DNA of 5,291 nt from an uncultured Bacteroidales bacterium (lineage in GTDB: Bacteria; Bacteroidota; Bacteroidia; Bacteroidales; Paludibacteraceae): NCBI GenBank assembly GCA_937911235.1, contig CALDPN010000170.1, forward strand, positions 1 through 5,291, written 5' to 3'. The notes beneath the pieces were generated by a model. It did no database searches. It saw only the letters and a program-made list of their open reading frames with translations, and was not told the DNA's origin. Below, in pieces: positions 1 to 5,291 of this stretch; the stretch's first letter is position 1, and each line of letters opens with the position of its first letter. The translations under genes and the position numbers were made by a program.

Positions 1-32
1 TTTAGATTTAATGACTATAGGAGACTGACCAC

Positions 33-90
33 GGACTCGAACCATTAACTTACGGAAATCGAATGTTAGGTTTTGATGGGACTCGAACCA
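33..90 (-). repeat. Pair of tRNA T-arm-like direct repeats (tRNA remnants?)
   Basis: The 12-base string GGACTCGAACCA occurs at 33-44 and again at 79-90. Read on the minus strand, each copy gives GGTTCGAGTCC, which is the T-loop with adjoining T-stem bases of a tRNA. Both T-stems pair imperfectly, at about four of five positions. I could not find matching acceptor, D-arm or anticodon arms for either copy, so neither is an intact tRNA. They may be decayed tRNA ends left by integration or recombination near tRNA genes, or chance similarity. The flanking DNA is AT-rich with no gene in 1-154. Confidence 0.4.
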
Positions 91-124
91 ATAAGAGATA
101 ATGGTAGAAATTAATGAGAGAATG

Positions 125-133
125 TGGTATAAT
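125..133 (+). promoter_or_regulatory. Extended -10 promoter for the chimeric ORF
   Basis: TATAAT at 128-133 is preceded by TG at 125-126 with one base between, which is an extended -10 element of the sigma-70/sigma-A type. I see no good TTGACA-like -35 about 17 bases upstream (near 105-110); an extended -10 can compensate for that. Transcription would start near 140, leaving a leader of roughly 15 bases. The Bacteroidota -7 consensus (TAnnTTTG) is not matched. This suggests that the leader does not come from the same kind of genome as the arg genes downstream. Confidence 0.55.
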
Positions 134-141
134 TTAAATGT

Positions 142-146
142 GAGGT
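142..146 (+). promoter_or_regulatory. Shine-Dalgarno site GAGGT
   Basis: GAGGT ends 8 bases before the ATG at 155, good spacing for 16S rRNA pairing. It supports that ATG as the start of the 548-residue frame. It is the only clear Shine-Dalgarno site in the window: argC and argD have none. Confidence 0.65.
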
Positions 147-154
147 AATTAAGC

Positions 155-676
155 ATGTTTAAAAAATTATTTAAGAAAAATAAAATAGAAAAAACAAAAT
201 CATTAGCATTTAAAGGAACTATTATTATCGGAGATCCATGTGAAATGGTAATAAGTGAAGATGATTGGGAAAAGTCAATGTATGGTGAAAAAATGCATAC
301 AATTGGTTTTAAAAATTATATATCGTTTGAATTCGAGGAAGATGTGCCTAGTGTGATTAACTATGATAAGAATGAAAAAATAGGTTCATTTTGTACTGAT
401 AGTTGTATGATATGTATTGTATCATTAGATGAGTTATTAAAATATAATCCTGATTTTAATCAACATACAAAATATCCAAAAAACTGGATGGTAGTTGAAG
501 AGTTTGATGGAGTTATTAGTATCGTAAAAGAAAATGATTGTCCTAAAATAATAGGTAAAGGAAATGTCAACTTTTTTACTGAACAAACAATTGATATTGA
601 TGAATTATTTGAAAATAACAATATTAATCTTGAACAGAAAAAGAATGTTGAAAAGGAAATTGAATATTATAAAGAA
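155..676 (+). other. Unrecognised 'GDPC' N-terminal domain, probably foreign
   Basis: This is the first ~174 residues of the chimeric frame. It begins with a lysine-rich, basic stretch (residues 1-16), then GTIIIGDPCEMV (21-32), a W and Y/G-containing segment (38-44), GSFCTDSCMICIV (77-89), a LDELLKYNPDF segment (91-101) and IGKGNVNFF (133-141). It ends in a Glu/Lys/Asn-rich tail (150-174). There is no signal peptide or membrane segment. From memory, the 'GTIxIGDPC ... GxFxxDS' pattern recalls small uncharacterised proteins of phages and Firmicutes; I cannot name the family or a function. GC is far lower than downstream: I counted 15/60 for bases 181-240 and 12/60 for 601-660, against 26/60 for 901-960. 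The segment has its own promoter and Shine-Dalgarno site, so it is probably a nearly complete gene whose end has been joined to argG. Confidence 0.6.
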
Positions 677-1801
677 AAAGGTTATGAAGTGTATGCTGCT
701 TGTGCCAACACAGGTGGTTTCTCTGCAGAACAACTAAAACAAAACGAAGAAAACGCCTACAAACTAGGCGCAAAAGAATATGTAACTCTAGACGTTACTC
801 GTGAATATTACGAAAAAAGCATCCGTTACATGGTTTACGGCAACGTACTACGTAACAACTGCTACCCTATTTCTGTTTCTTCTGAACGTATCTTCCAAGC
901 TATGGCTATAGCACGTTATGCAAACGAAATTGGTGCTTCTGCTATTGCACACGGTTCTACTGGTGCTGGCAATGACCAAATTCGTTTCGACATGACATTC
1001 CTTGTAATGGCTCCTGGCGTGGAAATCATCACCCTTACACGTGATGGCAACCTTACTCGTCAAGAAGAAGTAGATTACTTAAACAAAAACGGTTATTTTG
1101 CAGACTTCACCAAACTTAAATACTCATACAACGTAGGTCTTTGGGGCACTTCTATCTGCGGTGGCGAAATTTTGGACTCTACACAAGGTCTTCCAGAATG
1201 CGCATACCTAAAACACGCTACAAAAGAAGGTCCAGAACTACTAAAACTTGGTTTTGAAAAAGGTGAACTTAAATCTGTAAACGGTAAAAAATACGAAGAC
1301 CCAATCGAAGCTATCCAAGTGGTAGAAGAAATTGGTGCTGCATACGGTATTGGTCGTGACTGCCACGTGGGCGACACCATCATCGGTATCAAAGGTCGTG
1401 TAGGCTTTGAAGCTGCTGCTCCTATGCTTATTATCGGTGCTCACCGCTTCCTAGAAAAATACACATTGAGTAAATGGCAACAATACTGGAAAGACCAAGT
1501 ATCAAACTGGTACGGTATGTTCCTTCACGAAAGCCAATATCTAGAACCAGTGATGCCAGACATCGAAGCAATGCTAGAAAGCAGCCAACGCAACGTTACT
1601 GGTGAGGTTACTCTAGAACTTCGTCCTCTTATGTTCCAAACTATTGGTGTGGATTCTCCAAACGACCTTGTTAAAAACAAACTTGGTGAATATGGCGAAA
1701 CTGCTAAAGCTTGGTCTTCTGACGACGCAAAAGGCTTCATCAAAGTATCAGCAACTGCACTTCGTGCATACTATTTAGCTCACCCAGAAGAAAGAAAATA
1801 A
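155..1801 (+). CDS. argG: Chimeric ORF: unknown N-domain fused to argininosuccinate synthase lacking its PP-loop
   Basis: Argininosuccinate synthase (cytoplasmic) joins citrulline and aspartate using ATP, the penultimate step of arginine synthesis. Residues ~174-548 of this frame are a clear ArgG: YPISVSSERIF (237-247), HGSTGAGNDQIRFD (266-279), YSYNVGLWG (323-331), a VGDTIIGIKGR stretch (405-415) and a complete C-terminus. ArgG normally begins with a short strand and the nucleotide-binding PP-loop (SGGLDTS type), then a helix leading into the EKGYEVYAACANTGG segment. Here everything before that segment, about 25 residues, is gone and is replaced by ~175 unrelated residues. I found no SGGLDT coding sequence in any frame upstream, so this is not a simple frameshift. 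Without the PP-loop the enzyme should not activate citrulline. The first 175 residues contain no arginine; the rest contain 15. argC follows after 3 bases. It is either a natural recombinant, probably inactive as a synthase, or an assembly artefact. The ArgG identity is near certain; the biological reality of the fusion is not. Confidence 0.9.
   Translation: MFKKLFKKNKIEKTKSLAFKGTIIIGDPCEMVISEDDWEKSMYGEKMHTIGFKNYISFEFEEDVPSVINYDKNEKIGSFCTDSCMICIVSLDELLKYNPDFNQHTKYPKNWMVVEEFDGVISIVKENDCPKIIGKGNVNFFTEQTIDIDELFENNNINLEQKKNVEKEIEYYKEKGYEVYAACANTGGFSAEQLKQNEENAYKLGAKEYVTLDVTREYYEKSIRYMVYGNVLRNNCYPISVSSERIFQAMAIARYANEIGASAIAHGSTGAGNDQIRFDMTFLVMAPGVEIITLTRDGNLTRQEEVDYLNKNGYFADFTKLKYSYNVGLWGTSICGGEILDSTQGLPECAYLKHATKEGPELLKLGFEKGELKSVNGKKYEDPIEAIQVVEEIGAAYGIGRDCHVGDTIIGIKGRVGFEAAAPMLIIGAHRFLEKYTLSKWQQYWKDQVSNWYGMFLHESQYLEPVMPDIEAMLESSQRNVTGEVTLELRPLMFQTIGVDSPNDLVKNKLGEYGETAKAWSSDDAKGFIKVSATALRAYYLAHPEERK
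655..715 (+). other. argG: Junction between the foreign segment and argG
   Basis: ArgG similarity becomes clear at KEKGYEVYAACANTGG (residues 173-188, about nt 671-718). Upstream is AT-rich coding sequence with AAA/GAA/AAT codons; downstream, GC-richer coding with CGT, GGT and AAC codons begins by about 715. The sequence around 671-690 (AAAGAAAAAGGTTATGAAGT) could encode the normal end of the first ArgG helix as well as a plausible tail of the upstream protein. It may therefore be a short stretch shared by both parents where the join occurred. The exact breakpoint cannot be placed to the base. Confidence 0.65.
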
Positions 1802-1804
1802 GAT

Positions 1805-2767
1805 ATGATTAAAGTTGGTATCGTAGGTGGTGCGGGTTACACAGCAGGCGAACTGCTTCGTATCCTTCTTAACCACCCAGAAGTAGAAATTTCATTTGTA
1901 AACAGCACAAGTAACGCTGGCAACAAATTATACGACGTTCACGAAGGTCTTTACGGTGAAACCGAAATGGTGTTCACAGACCTATTACCTTTCGATGAAA
2001 TCGACGTTTTATTCATCTGTTCTGGTCACGGCGACAGTAGCAAATTCCTTGCTGCTCACACCTTGCCAGAAAACGTAAAAATCATCGACCTTGCTCAAGA
2101 TTTTCGCGATGAAACGGGTGGTTTCGTATATGGTCTTCCAGAACTAAACCGTGAGCGCATCAAAAAAGCAAACAAAGTAGCAAACCCTGGTTGTTTTGCC
2201 ACTGGTATCCAACTTGGACTACTTCCACTTGCGGCTAAAGGACTTTTAAAAGATGAAATCCATGTAAACGGCATCACAGGTTCTACTGGTGCAGGTGTGA
2301 AACCTGGTCCAACATCTCACTTTAGCTGGAGAAACAACAATATCTCTGTTTACAAGGCGTTTAACCACCAACACTTGAAAGAAATCCGCCAATCACTAGT
2401 TCAACTTCAAAACGATTTTGATAAAGACATCAACTTCATTCCTGTGCGTGGCAACTTCTCTAGAGGTATTTTCGTGAGCACATATATTAAATGTGACCTT
2501 GAACTTAGCGAGCTAAGAAAAATCTATGAAGATTTCTATGCTGACGCTGCATTCACATTTATGACTGAGGCTAACCCAGACCTTAAACAAGTGGTAAACA
2601 CCAACAAAGTGATTATTCAAGTAAACAAACACGGCGACAAAGTGCTTATCCTTACCGTGATAGACAACCTTCTAAAAGGTGCTTCTGGTCAAGCAGTGCA
2701 AAATATGAACCTAATGTTTGGTCTTGAAGAAACTTGTGGTTTAAAACTTAAATCTGTAGCATTTTAA
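1805..2767 (+). CDS. argC: N-acetyl/N-succinyl-gamma-glutamyl-phosphate reductase
   Basis: ArgC is the cytoplasmic NADPH-dependent reductase that converts acyl-glutamyl-5-phosphate to the acyl-glutamate semialdehyde, the third step of arginine synthesis. The 320 residues are full length. The Rossmann fold opens at GIVGGAGYTAGELLRIL (5-21). The catalytic cysteine is C130 in NPGCFATG (127-134). TGSTGAGVKPG (158-168) and a conserved histidine region, FNHQHLKEI (186-194), follow; the histidine needed for catalysis is probably H188 or H190. NFIPVRGNFSRGI in place of the common HLxPMxRGI resembles the Bacteroidota subtype. The ATG at 1805 lies 3 bases after the argG stop and has no Shine-Dalgarno site. 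Bacteroides uses N-succinyl-ornithine at the transcarbamylase step, so the substrate here may be the succinyl form; that is inference. It is co-transcribed with argG and argD. No frameshift or missing motif is seen. Confidence 0.95.
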   Translation: MIKVGIVGGAGYTAGELLRILLNHPEVEISFVNSTSNAGNKLYDVHEGLYGETEMVFTDLLPFDEIDVLFICSGHGDSSKFLAAHTLPENVKIIDLAQDFRDETGGFVYGLPELNRERIKKANKVANPGCFATGIQLGLLPLAAKGLLKDEIHVNGITGSTGAGVKPGPTSHFSWRNNNISVYKAFNHQHLKEIRQSLVQLQNDFDKDINFIPVRGNFSRGIFVSTYIKCDLELSELRKIYEDFYADAAFTFMTEANPDLKQVVNTNKVIIQVNKHGDKVLILTVIDNLLKGASGQAVQNMNLMFGLEETCGLKLKSVAF

Positions 2768-2770
2768 GAT

Positions 2771-3892
2771 ATGAATTTATTTGATGTATATCCATTGTTT
2801 CCTATCGAAATCACTAGCGGCAAAGGTTGCAAAGTGTATGATAGCGAAGGTCAAGAATATTTAGATCTTTATGGCGGTCACGCTGTAATTTCTATTGGTC
2901 ATGCTCACCCTGTTTACGTAAAAGCCATTAGCGAACAAGTGGCAAAATTGGGCTTTTATTCAAACTCTGTTTTAAACTCTCTACAAGTGAAATTTGCCGA
3001 TGAATTGGGCAAAATTTGCGGATATGAGGATTACAGTTTGTTCCTTGTAAACTCAGGTGCAGAGGCAAACGAAAATGCTCTTAAACTTGCTTCTTTCCAC
3101 AATGGTAAGAACAAAATTTTAAGTTTCAAAAAATCTTTCCACGGCAGAACCTCAGCCGCTGTGAGAGTTACAGATATTCCAAAATATGTGGCTCCTGTAA
3201 ACGCAGGTCTTGAAGTAACATTCGTGGAACTAAACGATATTGAAACCGTACGCAAAGAGCTTGCTACTGGCGAATATTCTTCTGTAATTATAGAAGGTAT
3301 TCAAGGTATTGGCGGCATTATGGTGCCAGAAGACAACTTTATGGTTGAGCTTCGCAAAGTTTGTACCGAAACCAAAACCGTGCTTATCCTAGACGAAATC
3401 CAATCTGGTTACGGTCGTAGCGGTAAATTCTTTGCTCACCAATACACAGGCATTAAAGCAGATATTATTACTGTTGCCAAAGGTATTTGTAATGGTTTCC
3501 CAATGTCTGGTATGCTTATTAGCCCAGAGTTCACTGCTATTTATGGTCAACTTGGTACCACATTTGGTGGCAACCACCTTGCTTGTGCAGGTGCTCTTGC
3601 TGTGCTAGACATTATCAAAAACGAAAACTTGATAGAAAACGCTGCTAAAGTGGGTGAATACCTAATAAACGAACTTAAAAAGTTCCCACAAATAAAAGAA
3701 GTGCGCGGTCGTGGCCTTATGATAGGTATGGAATTTACCGATGAAATCAAGGAAATTCGCCGCAAACTCCTATTCGAACAAAAAGTATTCACAGGCGTTG
3801 CAGGCACACACACCATCCGCCTACTTCCACCTCTTTCCCTAAGCATGGCAGAAGCCCAAGACTTCATCGAAAGACTAAAAAGAGTGTTGTAA
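2771..3892 (+). CDS. argD: Acetylornithine/succinylornithine aminotransferase
   Basis: ArgD is a class III, PLP-dependent, cytoplasmic aminotransferase that makes acyl-ornithine from the semialdehyde produced by ArgC, using glutamate as amino donor. At 373 residues it is of normal to slightly compact length and complete. Visible motifs are NSGAEANENALKLA (94-107, cofactor phosphate binding), FHGRT (123-127), ILDEIQSGYGRSG (206-218, with D208 contacting the pyridine nitrogen), ITVAKGICNG (233-242, with K237 forming the Schiff base), TTFGGN (263-268) and TIRLLPPL (348-355, with R350 as the likely carboxylate contact). The ATG at 2771 is 3 bases after the argC stop, again without a Shine-Dalgarno site. 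It is the last gene of the operon, followed by a strong terminator 19 bases after its stop codon. Other class III aminotransferases (GABA, ornithine) are alternatives by family, but the argC neighbour makes ArgD much the best call. Confidence 0.94.
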   Translation: MNLFDVYPLFPIEITSGKGCKVYDSEGQEYLDLYGGHAVISIGHAHPVYVKAISEQVAKLGFYSNSVLNSLQVKFADELGKICGYEDYSLFLVNSGAEANENALKLASFHNGKNKILSFKKSFHGRTSAAVRVTDIPKYVAPVNAGLEVTFVELNDIETVRKELATGEYSSVIIEGIQGIGGIMVPEDNFMVELRKVCTETKTVLILDEIQSGYGRSGKFFAHQYTGIKADIITVAKGICNGFPMSGMLISPEFTAIYGQLGTTFGGNHLACAGALAVLDIIKNENLIENAAKVGEYLINELKKFPQIKEVRGRGLMIGMEFTDEIKEIRRKLLFEQKVFTGVAGTHTIRLLPPLSLSMAEAQDFIERLKRVL

Positions 3893-3911
3893 TTCACATA
3901 ATATATTGCAG

Positions 3912-3944
3912 AAAAGACCAACATAGATTTGTTGGTCTTTTTTT
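3912..3944 (+). terminator. Rho-independent terminator of the arg operon
   Basis: A perfect 12-base-pair stem (AAAAGACCAACA at 3912-3923 with TGTTGGTCTTTT at 3930-3941) closes a 6-base loop. T residues continue to 3944, giving a run of seven from 3938. It starts 19 bases after the argD stop, so it ends the argG-argC-argD transcript. Confidence 0.9.
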
Positions 3945-3963
3945 GTGTCAACTAGTACAGTTT

Positions 3964-3980
3964 TCACCCCGTAGGGGTGA
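3964..3980. repeat. Short perfect hairpin TCACCCC-GTA-GGGGTGA
   Basis: A 7-base-pair perfect inverted repeat (3964-3970 with 3974-3980) encloses a 3-base loop, between the arg operon terminator and the GC-richer block. It is followed by TTCTTATTTG, too interrupted a tract for a good terminator. Small GC-rich hairpins of this kind occur at the ends of IS200/IS605-type elements and in dispersed intergenic repeats. No transposase or TnpB gene is present, so its nature is open. Confidence 0.5.
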
Positions 3981-3984
3981 TTCT

Positions 3985-4080
3985 TATTTGTAGGCAGGTG
4001 TCAGAGCAATGCGGTCACTGAGCTTGTCGACGTGTTGATGACCGTCAGGGAATAAGTGCCAGCATAGCGGCGACGAGGGT
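3985..4080. other. GC-richer structured intergenic block, no gene seen
   Basis: I counted 51 G/C in the 90 bases 3991-4080 (57%), above the neighbouring genes (about 43% in a sampled line) and the AT-rich spacer on either side. It contains CGGTCA at 4012-4017, which pairs with TGACCG at 4039-4044 around a 21-base loop, and a GTCGAC palindrome at 4026-4031. A 21-codon stretch open from 3990 has no credible start. The block lies between two convergent terminators, outside both transcripts. With the hairpin at 3964-3980 it resembles a dispersed intergenic repeat or the remnant of a small mobile element rather than a gene. The whole 3893-4140 interval holds only this block, the hairpin and the two terminators. 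Confidence 0.4.
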
Positions 4081-4090
4081 TAAAATAAGA

Positions 4091-4118
4091 AAGGTCTGAC
4101 AATTTCTTGTCAGACCTT
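4091..4118 (-). terminator. Rho-independent terminator of the fumarase gene
   Basis: A perfect 11-base-pair stem (AAGGTCTGACA at 4091-4101 with TGTCAGACCTT at 4108-4118) closes a 6-base loop. On the minus strand it is followed by TCTTATTTTA (4090-4081), a T-rich tail. It begins 22 bases beyond the fumarase stop codon, and it faces the arg operon terminator in a convergent arrangement. Confidence 0.8.
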
Positions 4119-4140
4119 AATTGTATTCTTTGAAACAATA

Positions 4141-5291
4141 TTAGATTTGTTTGAAGAAGTCGTTGCCTTTGTCGTCTACTAGGATGAATGCAGGGAAGTC
4201 TTCTACTTCGATTTTCCAGATTGCTTCCATGCCTAGTTCTGGGTATTCAACGCATTCAATGCTCTTAATGTTGTTTTGAGCAAGGATAGCAGCAGGACCA
4301 CCGATAGAACCTAGGTAGAAACCACCATATTGTTTACAAGCGTCTGTTACTTGTTGGCTGCGGTTGCCTTTTGCAAGCATCACCATGCTACCACCTTTAG
4401 ATTGGAATAGTCCAACGTATGAGTCCATACGACCAGCAGTAGTTGGTCCCATAGAACCACATGCCATACCTGCAGGAGTTTTAGCAGGACCTGCGTAGTA
4501 AATAGGGTGGTCTTTGATATATTGTGGTAGGTCTTCACCATTATCAATGCGTTCTTTAAGTTTTGCGTGAGCGATGTCGCGACCTACAATGATAGTACCA
4601 TTAAGTGAAAGACGTGTAGAAACTGGGTATTTGCTTAGTTCAGCAAGAACTTCGTTCATTGGGCGGTTTAGGTCAATTTTTACTGCGTCGCCTTCGCCTG
4701 CCTGACGTAGTTCTTCTGGAATAAGTTCGTATGGTTTGTCGTCTAGTTTTTCAATCCAGATACCGTCTTTGTTGATTTTACATTTGATGTTGCGGTCTGC
4801 AGAGCAAGAAACGCCCATACCTACAGGACAAGATGCACCGTGACGTGGAAGACGTACAATGCGAATGTCGTGAGCTAGATATTTACCACCAAATTGAGCT
4901 CCTAAACCAATTTTGTGAGCTTCTGCAAGCACTTGTTTTTCTAGTTCTACATCGCGGAATGCACGACCATATTCGTTACCTGTGGTTGGTAACTCATCGT
5001 AGTAGTGAGTAGAAGCAAGTTTTACAGTTAATAAGTTTTTCTCAGCAGATGTACCACCAATTACGAATGCAATGTGATATGGAGGACAAGCAGCTGTACC
5101 TAAAGACTTCATTTTTTCTACCAAGAATGGAACTAGAGTAGCTGGGTTTAGAAGCGCTTTAGTTTCTTGATATAGATATGTTTTGTTTGCAGAACCACCA
5201 CCTTTTGCCATAAACAAGAATTTGTACTCGTCTCCGTCTATTGCATAAAGGTCGATTTGAGCAGGAAGGTTACAACCTGTATTAACCTCTT
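4141..5291 (-). CDS. fumA: Fumarate hydratase, class I (iron-sulfur), 5' end outside window
   Basis: Class I fumarase is a cytoplasmic [4Fe-4S] enzyme that interconverts fumarate and malate. The frame is open from the stop (TAA, 4143-4141) to the window edge, giving 382 visible residues. A TTG at 5217 is not the real start, because conserved sequence (NTGCNLPAQIDLYA, DGDEYKF) continues upstream of it. Counting from the first visible codon (5289), the cluster ligands are C68 (TAACPPYH) and C162 (GVSCSAD), equivalent to E. coli FumA C224 and C318 and with the same spacing of 94. The third ligand, in the CQDTG motif, lies outside the window. Active-site residues known from Leishmania fumarase are all present: H150, R237, T283, R287 and K307. 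By alignment about 156 N-terminal residues are missing. The protein ends at FFKQI, slightly shorter than E. coli FumA. The match to Bacteroides fumarase, from memory, is very close. It is convergent to the arg operon. The distinction between fumA and fumB names carries no functional weight here. Confidence 0.95.
   Translation of the reverse strand, partial: EVNTGCNLPAQIDLYAIDGDEYKFLFMAKGGGSANKTYLYQETKALLNPATLVPFLVEKMKSLGTAACPPYHIAFVIGGTSAEKNLLTVKLASTHYYDELPTTGNEYGRAFRDVELEKQVLAEAHKIGLGAQFGGKYLAHDIRIVRLPRHGASCPVGMGVSCSADRNIKCKINKDGIWIEKLDDKPYELIPEELRQAGEGDAVKIDLNRPMNEVLAELSKYPVSTRLSLNGTIIVGRDIAHAKLKERIDNGEDLPQYIKDHPIYYAGPAKTPAGMACGSMGPTTAGRMDSYVGLFQSKGGSMVMLAKGNRSQQVTDACKQYGGFYLGSIGGPAAILAQNNIKSIECVEYPELGMEAIWKIEVEDFPAFILVDDKGNDFFKQI

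Noticed and set aside
21..100. An intact tRNA gene on the minus strand
   Set aside because: Only T-arm-like parts are present. Matching acceptor 5' strand, anticodon arm and D-arm could not be found at the right distances.
155..690. A frameshift hiding the normal ArgG N-terminus and PP-loop in another frame
   Set aside because: No coding for an SGGLDT-like motif was found in any forward frame upstream of 680, and the visible frame upstream encodes a different, coherent protein segment.
848..1743. Several minus-strand open frames of 67-99 residues over argG
   Set aside because: They are antisense shadows of strongly conserved ArgG coding sequence and have no initiation signals of their own.
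3547..3951. A 134-residue minus-strand open frame across the end of argD and its terminator
   Set aside because: It lies almost wholly antisense to conserved argD coding sequence, starts inside the arg operon terminator region and shows no recognisable protein features.
3990..4055. Short open stretch in the GC-rich intergenic block (21 codons, then TAA)
   Set aside because: There is no start codon with a ribosome-binding site, it is very short, and composition and hairpins favour non-coding DNA.
5215..5217. TTG as the start codon of the fumarase gene
   Set aside because: The frame stays open upstream to the window edge and encodes conserved class I fumarase sequence (NTGCNLPAQIDLYA), so the real start lies beyond 5291.
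1..5291. CRISPR array, toxin-antitoxin pair, integrase or transposase gene
   Set aside because: No regularly spaced repeats and no such coding sequence were seen; all long frames are accounted for by the arg genes, the fused N-domain and fumarase.

Overview
The window looks like chromosomal DNA from a low-to-moderate-GC member of the Bacteroidota, probably a gut-type Bacteroidales. From memory, ArgG, ArgC, ArgD and the class I fumarase all read like the Bacteroides/Prevotella versions of these families. The argG-argC-argD order is typical of that group, and the gene junctions lack Shine-Dalgarno sequences, as is usual there. No database search was possible, so the taxonomy is an inference.

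Layout. Bases 1-154 are a very AT-rich leader with two degenerate copies of a tRNA T-arm-like sequence, an extended -10 promoter and a clear Shine-Dalgarno site. Bases 155-1801 are one open frame made of two unrelated parts. About 175 N-terminal residues come from an unrecognised, phage-like 'GDPC' protein. The remaining ~373 residues are argininosuccinate synthase that has lost its first ~25 residues, including the ATP-binding PP-loop. argC (1805-2767) and argD (2771-3892) follow with 3-base gaps, and the operon ends at a strong intrinsic terminator (3912-3944). A GC-richer, structured non-coding block (about 3964-4080) comes next. A terminator for the opposite strand (4091-4118) and the 3' part of a class I fumarate hydratase gene on the minus strand (4141-5291, running off the window) complete the region.

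Function. ArgC and ArgD catalyse consecutive steps from acyl-glutamyl-phosphate to acyl-ornithine, and ArgG joins citrulline to aspartate near the end of arginine synthesis. In Bacteroides the acyl group is known to be succinyl rather than acetyl at the transcarbamylase step. Argininosuccinate cleavage releases fumarate, which fumarase interconverts with malate; fumarase also serves the reductive, succinate-producing branch of these anaerobes.

The main anomaly is the argG 5' end. GC content, amino-acid composition and initiation signals all change at about base 680. The result is either a real in-frame recombination that inactivated this argG copy, or a chimeric assembly join. The sequence alone cannot separate the two. 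I see no convincing new defence or mobile system here.
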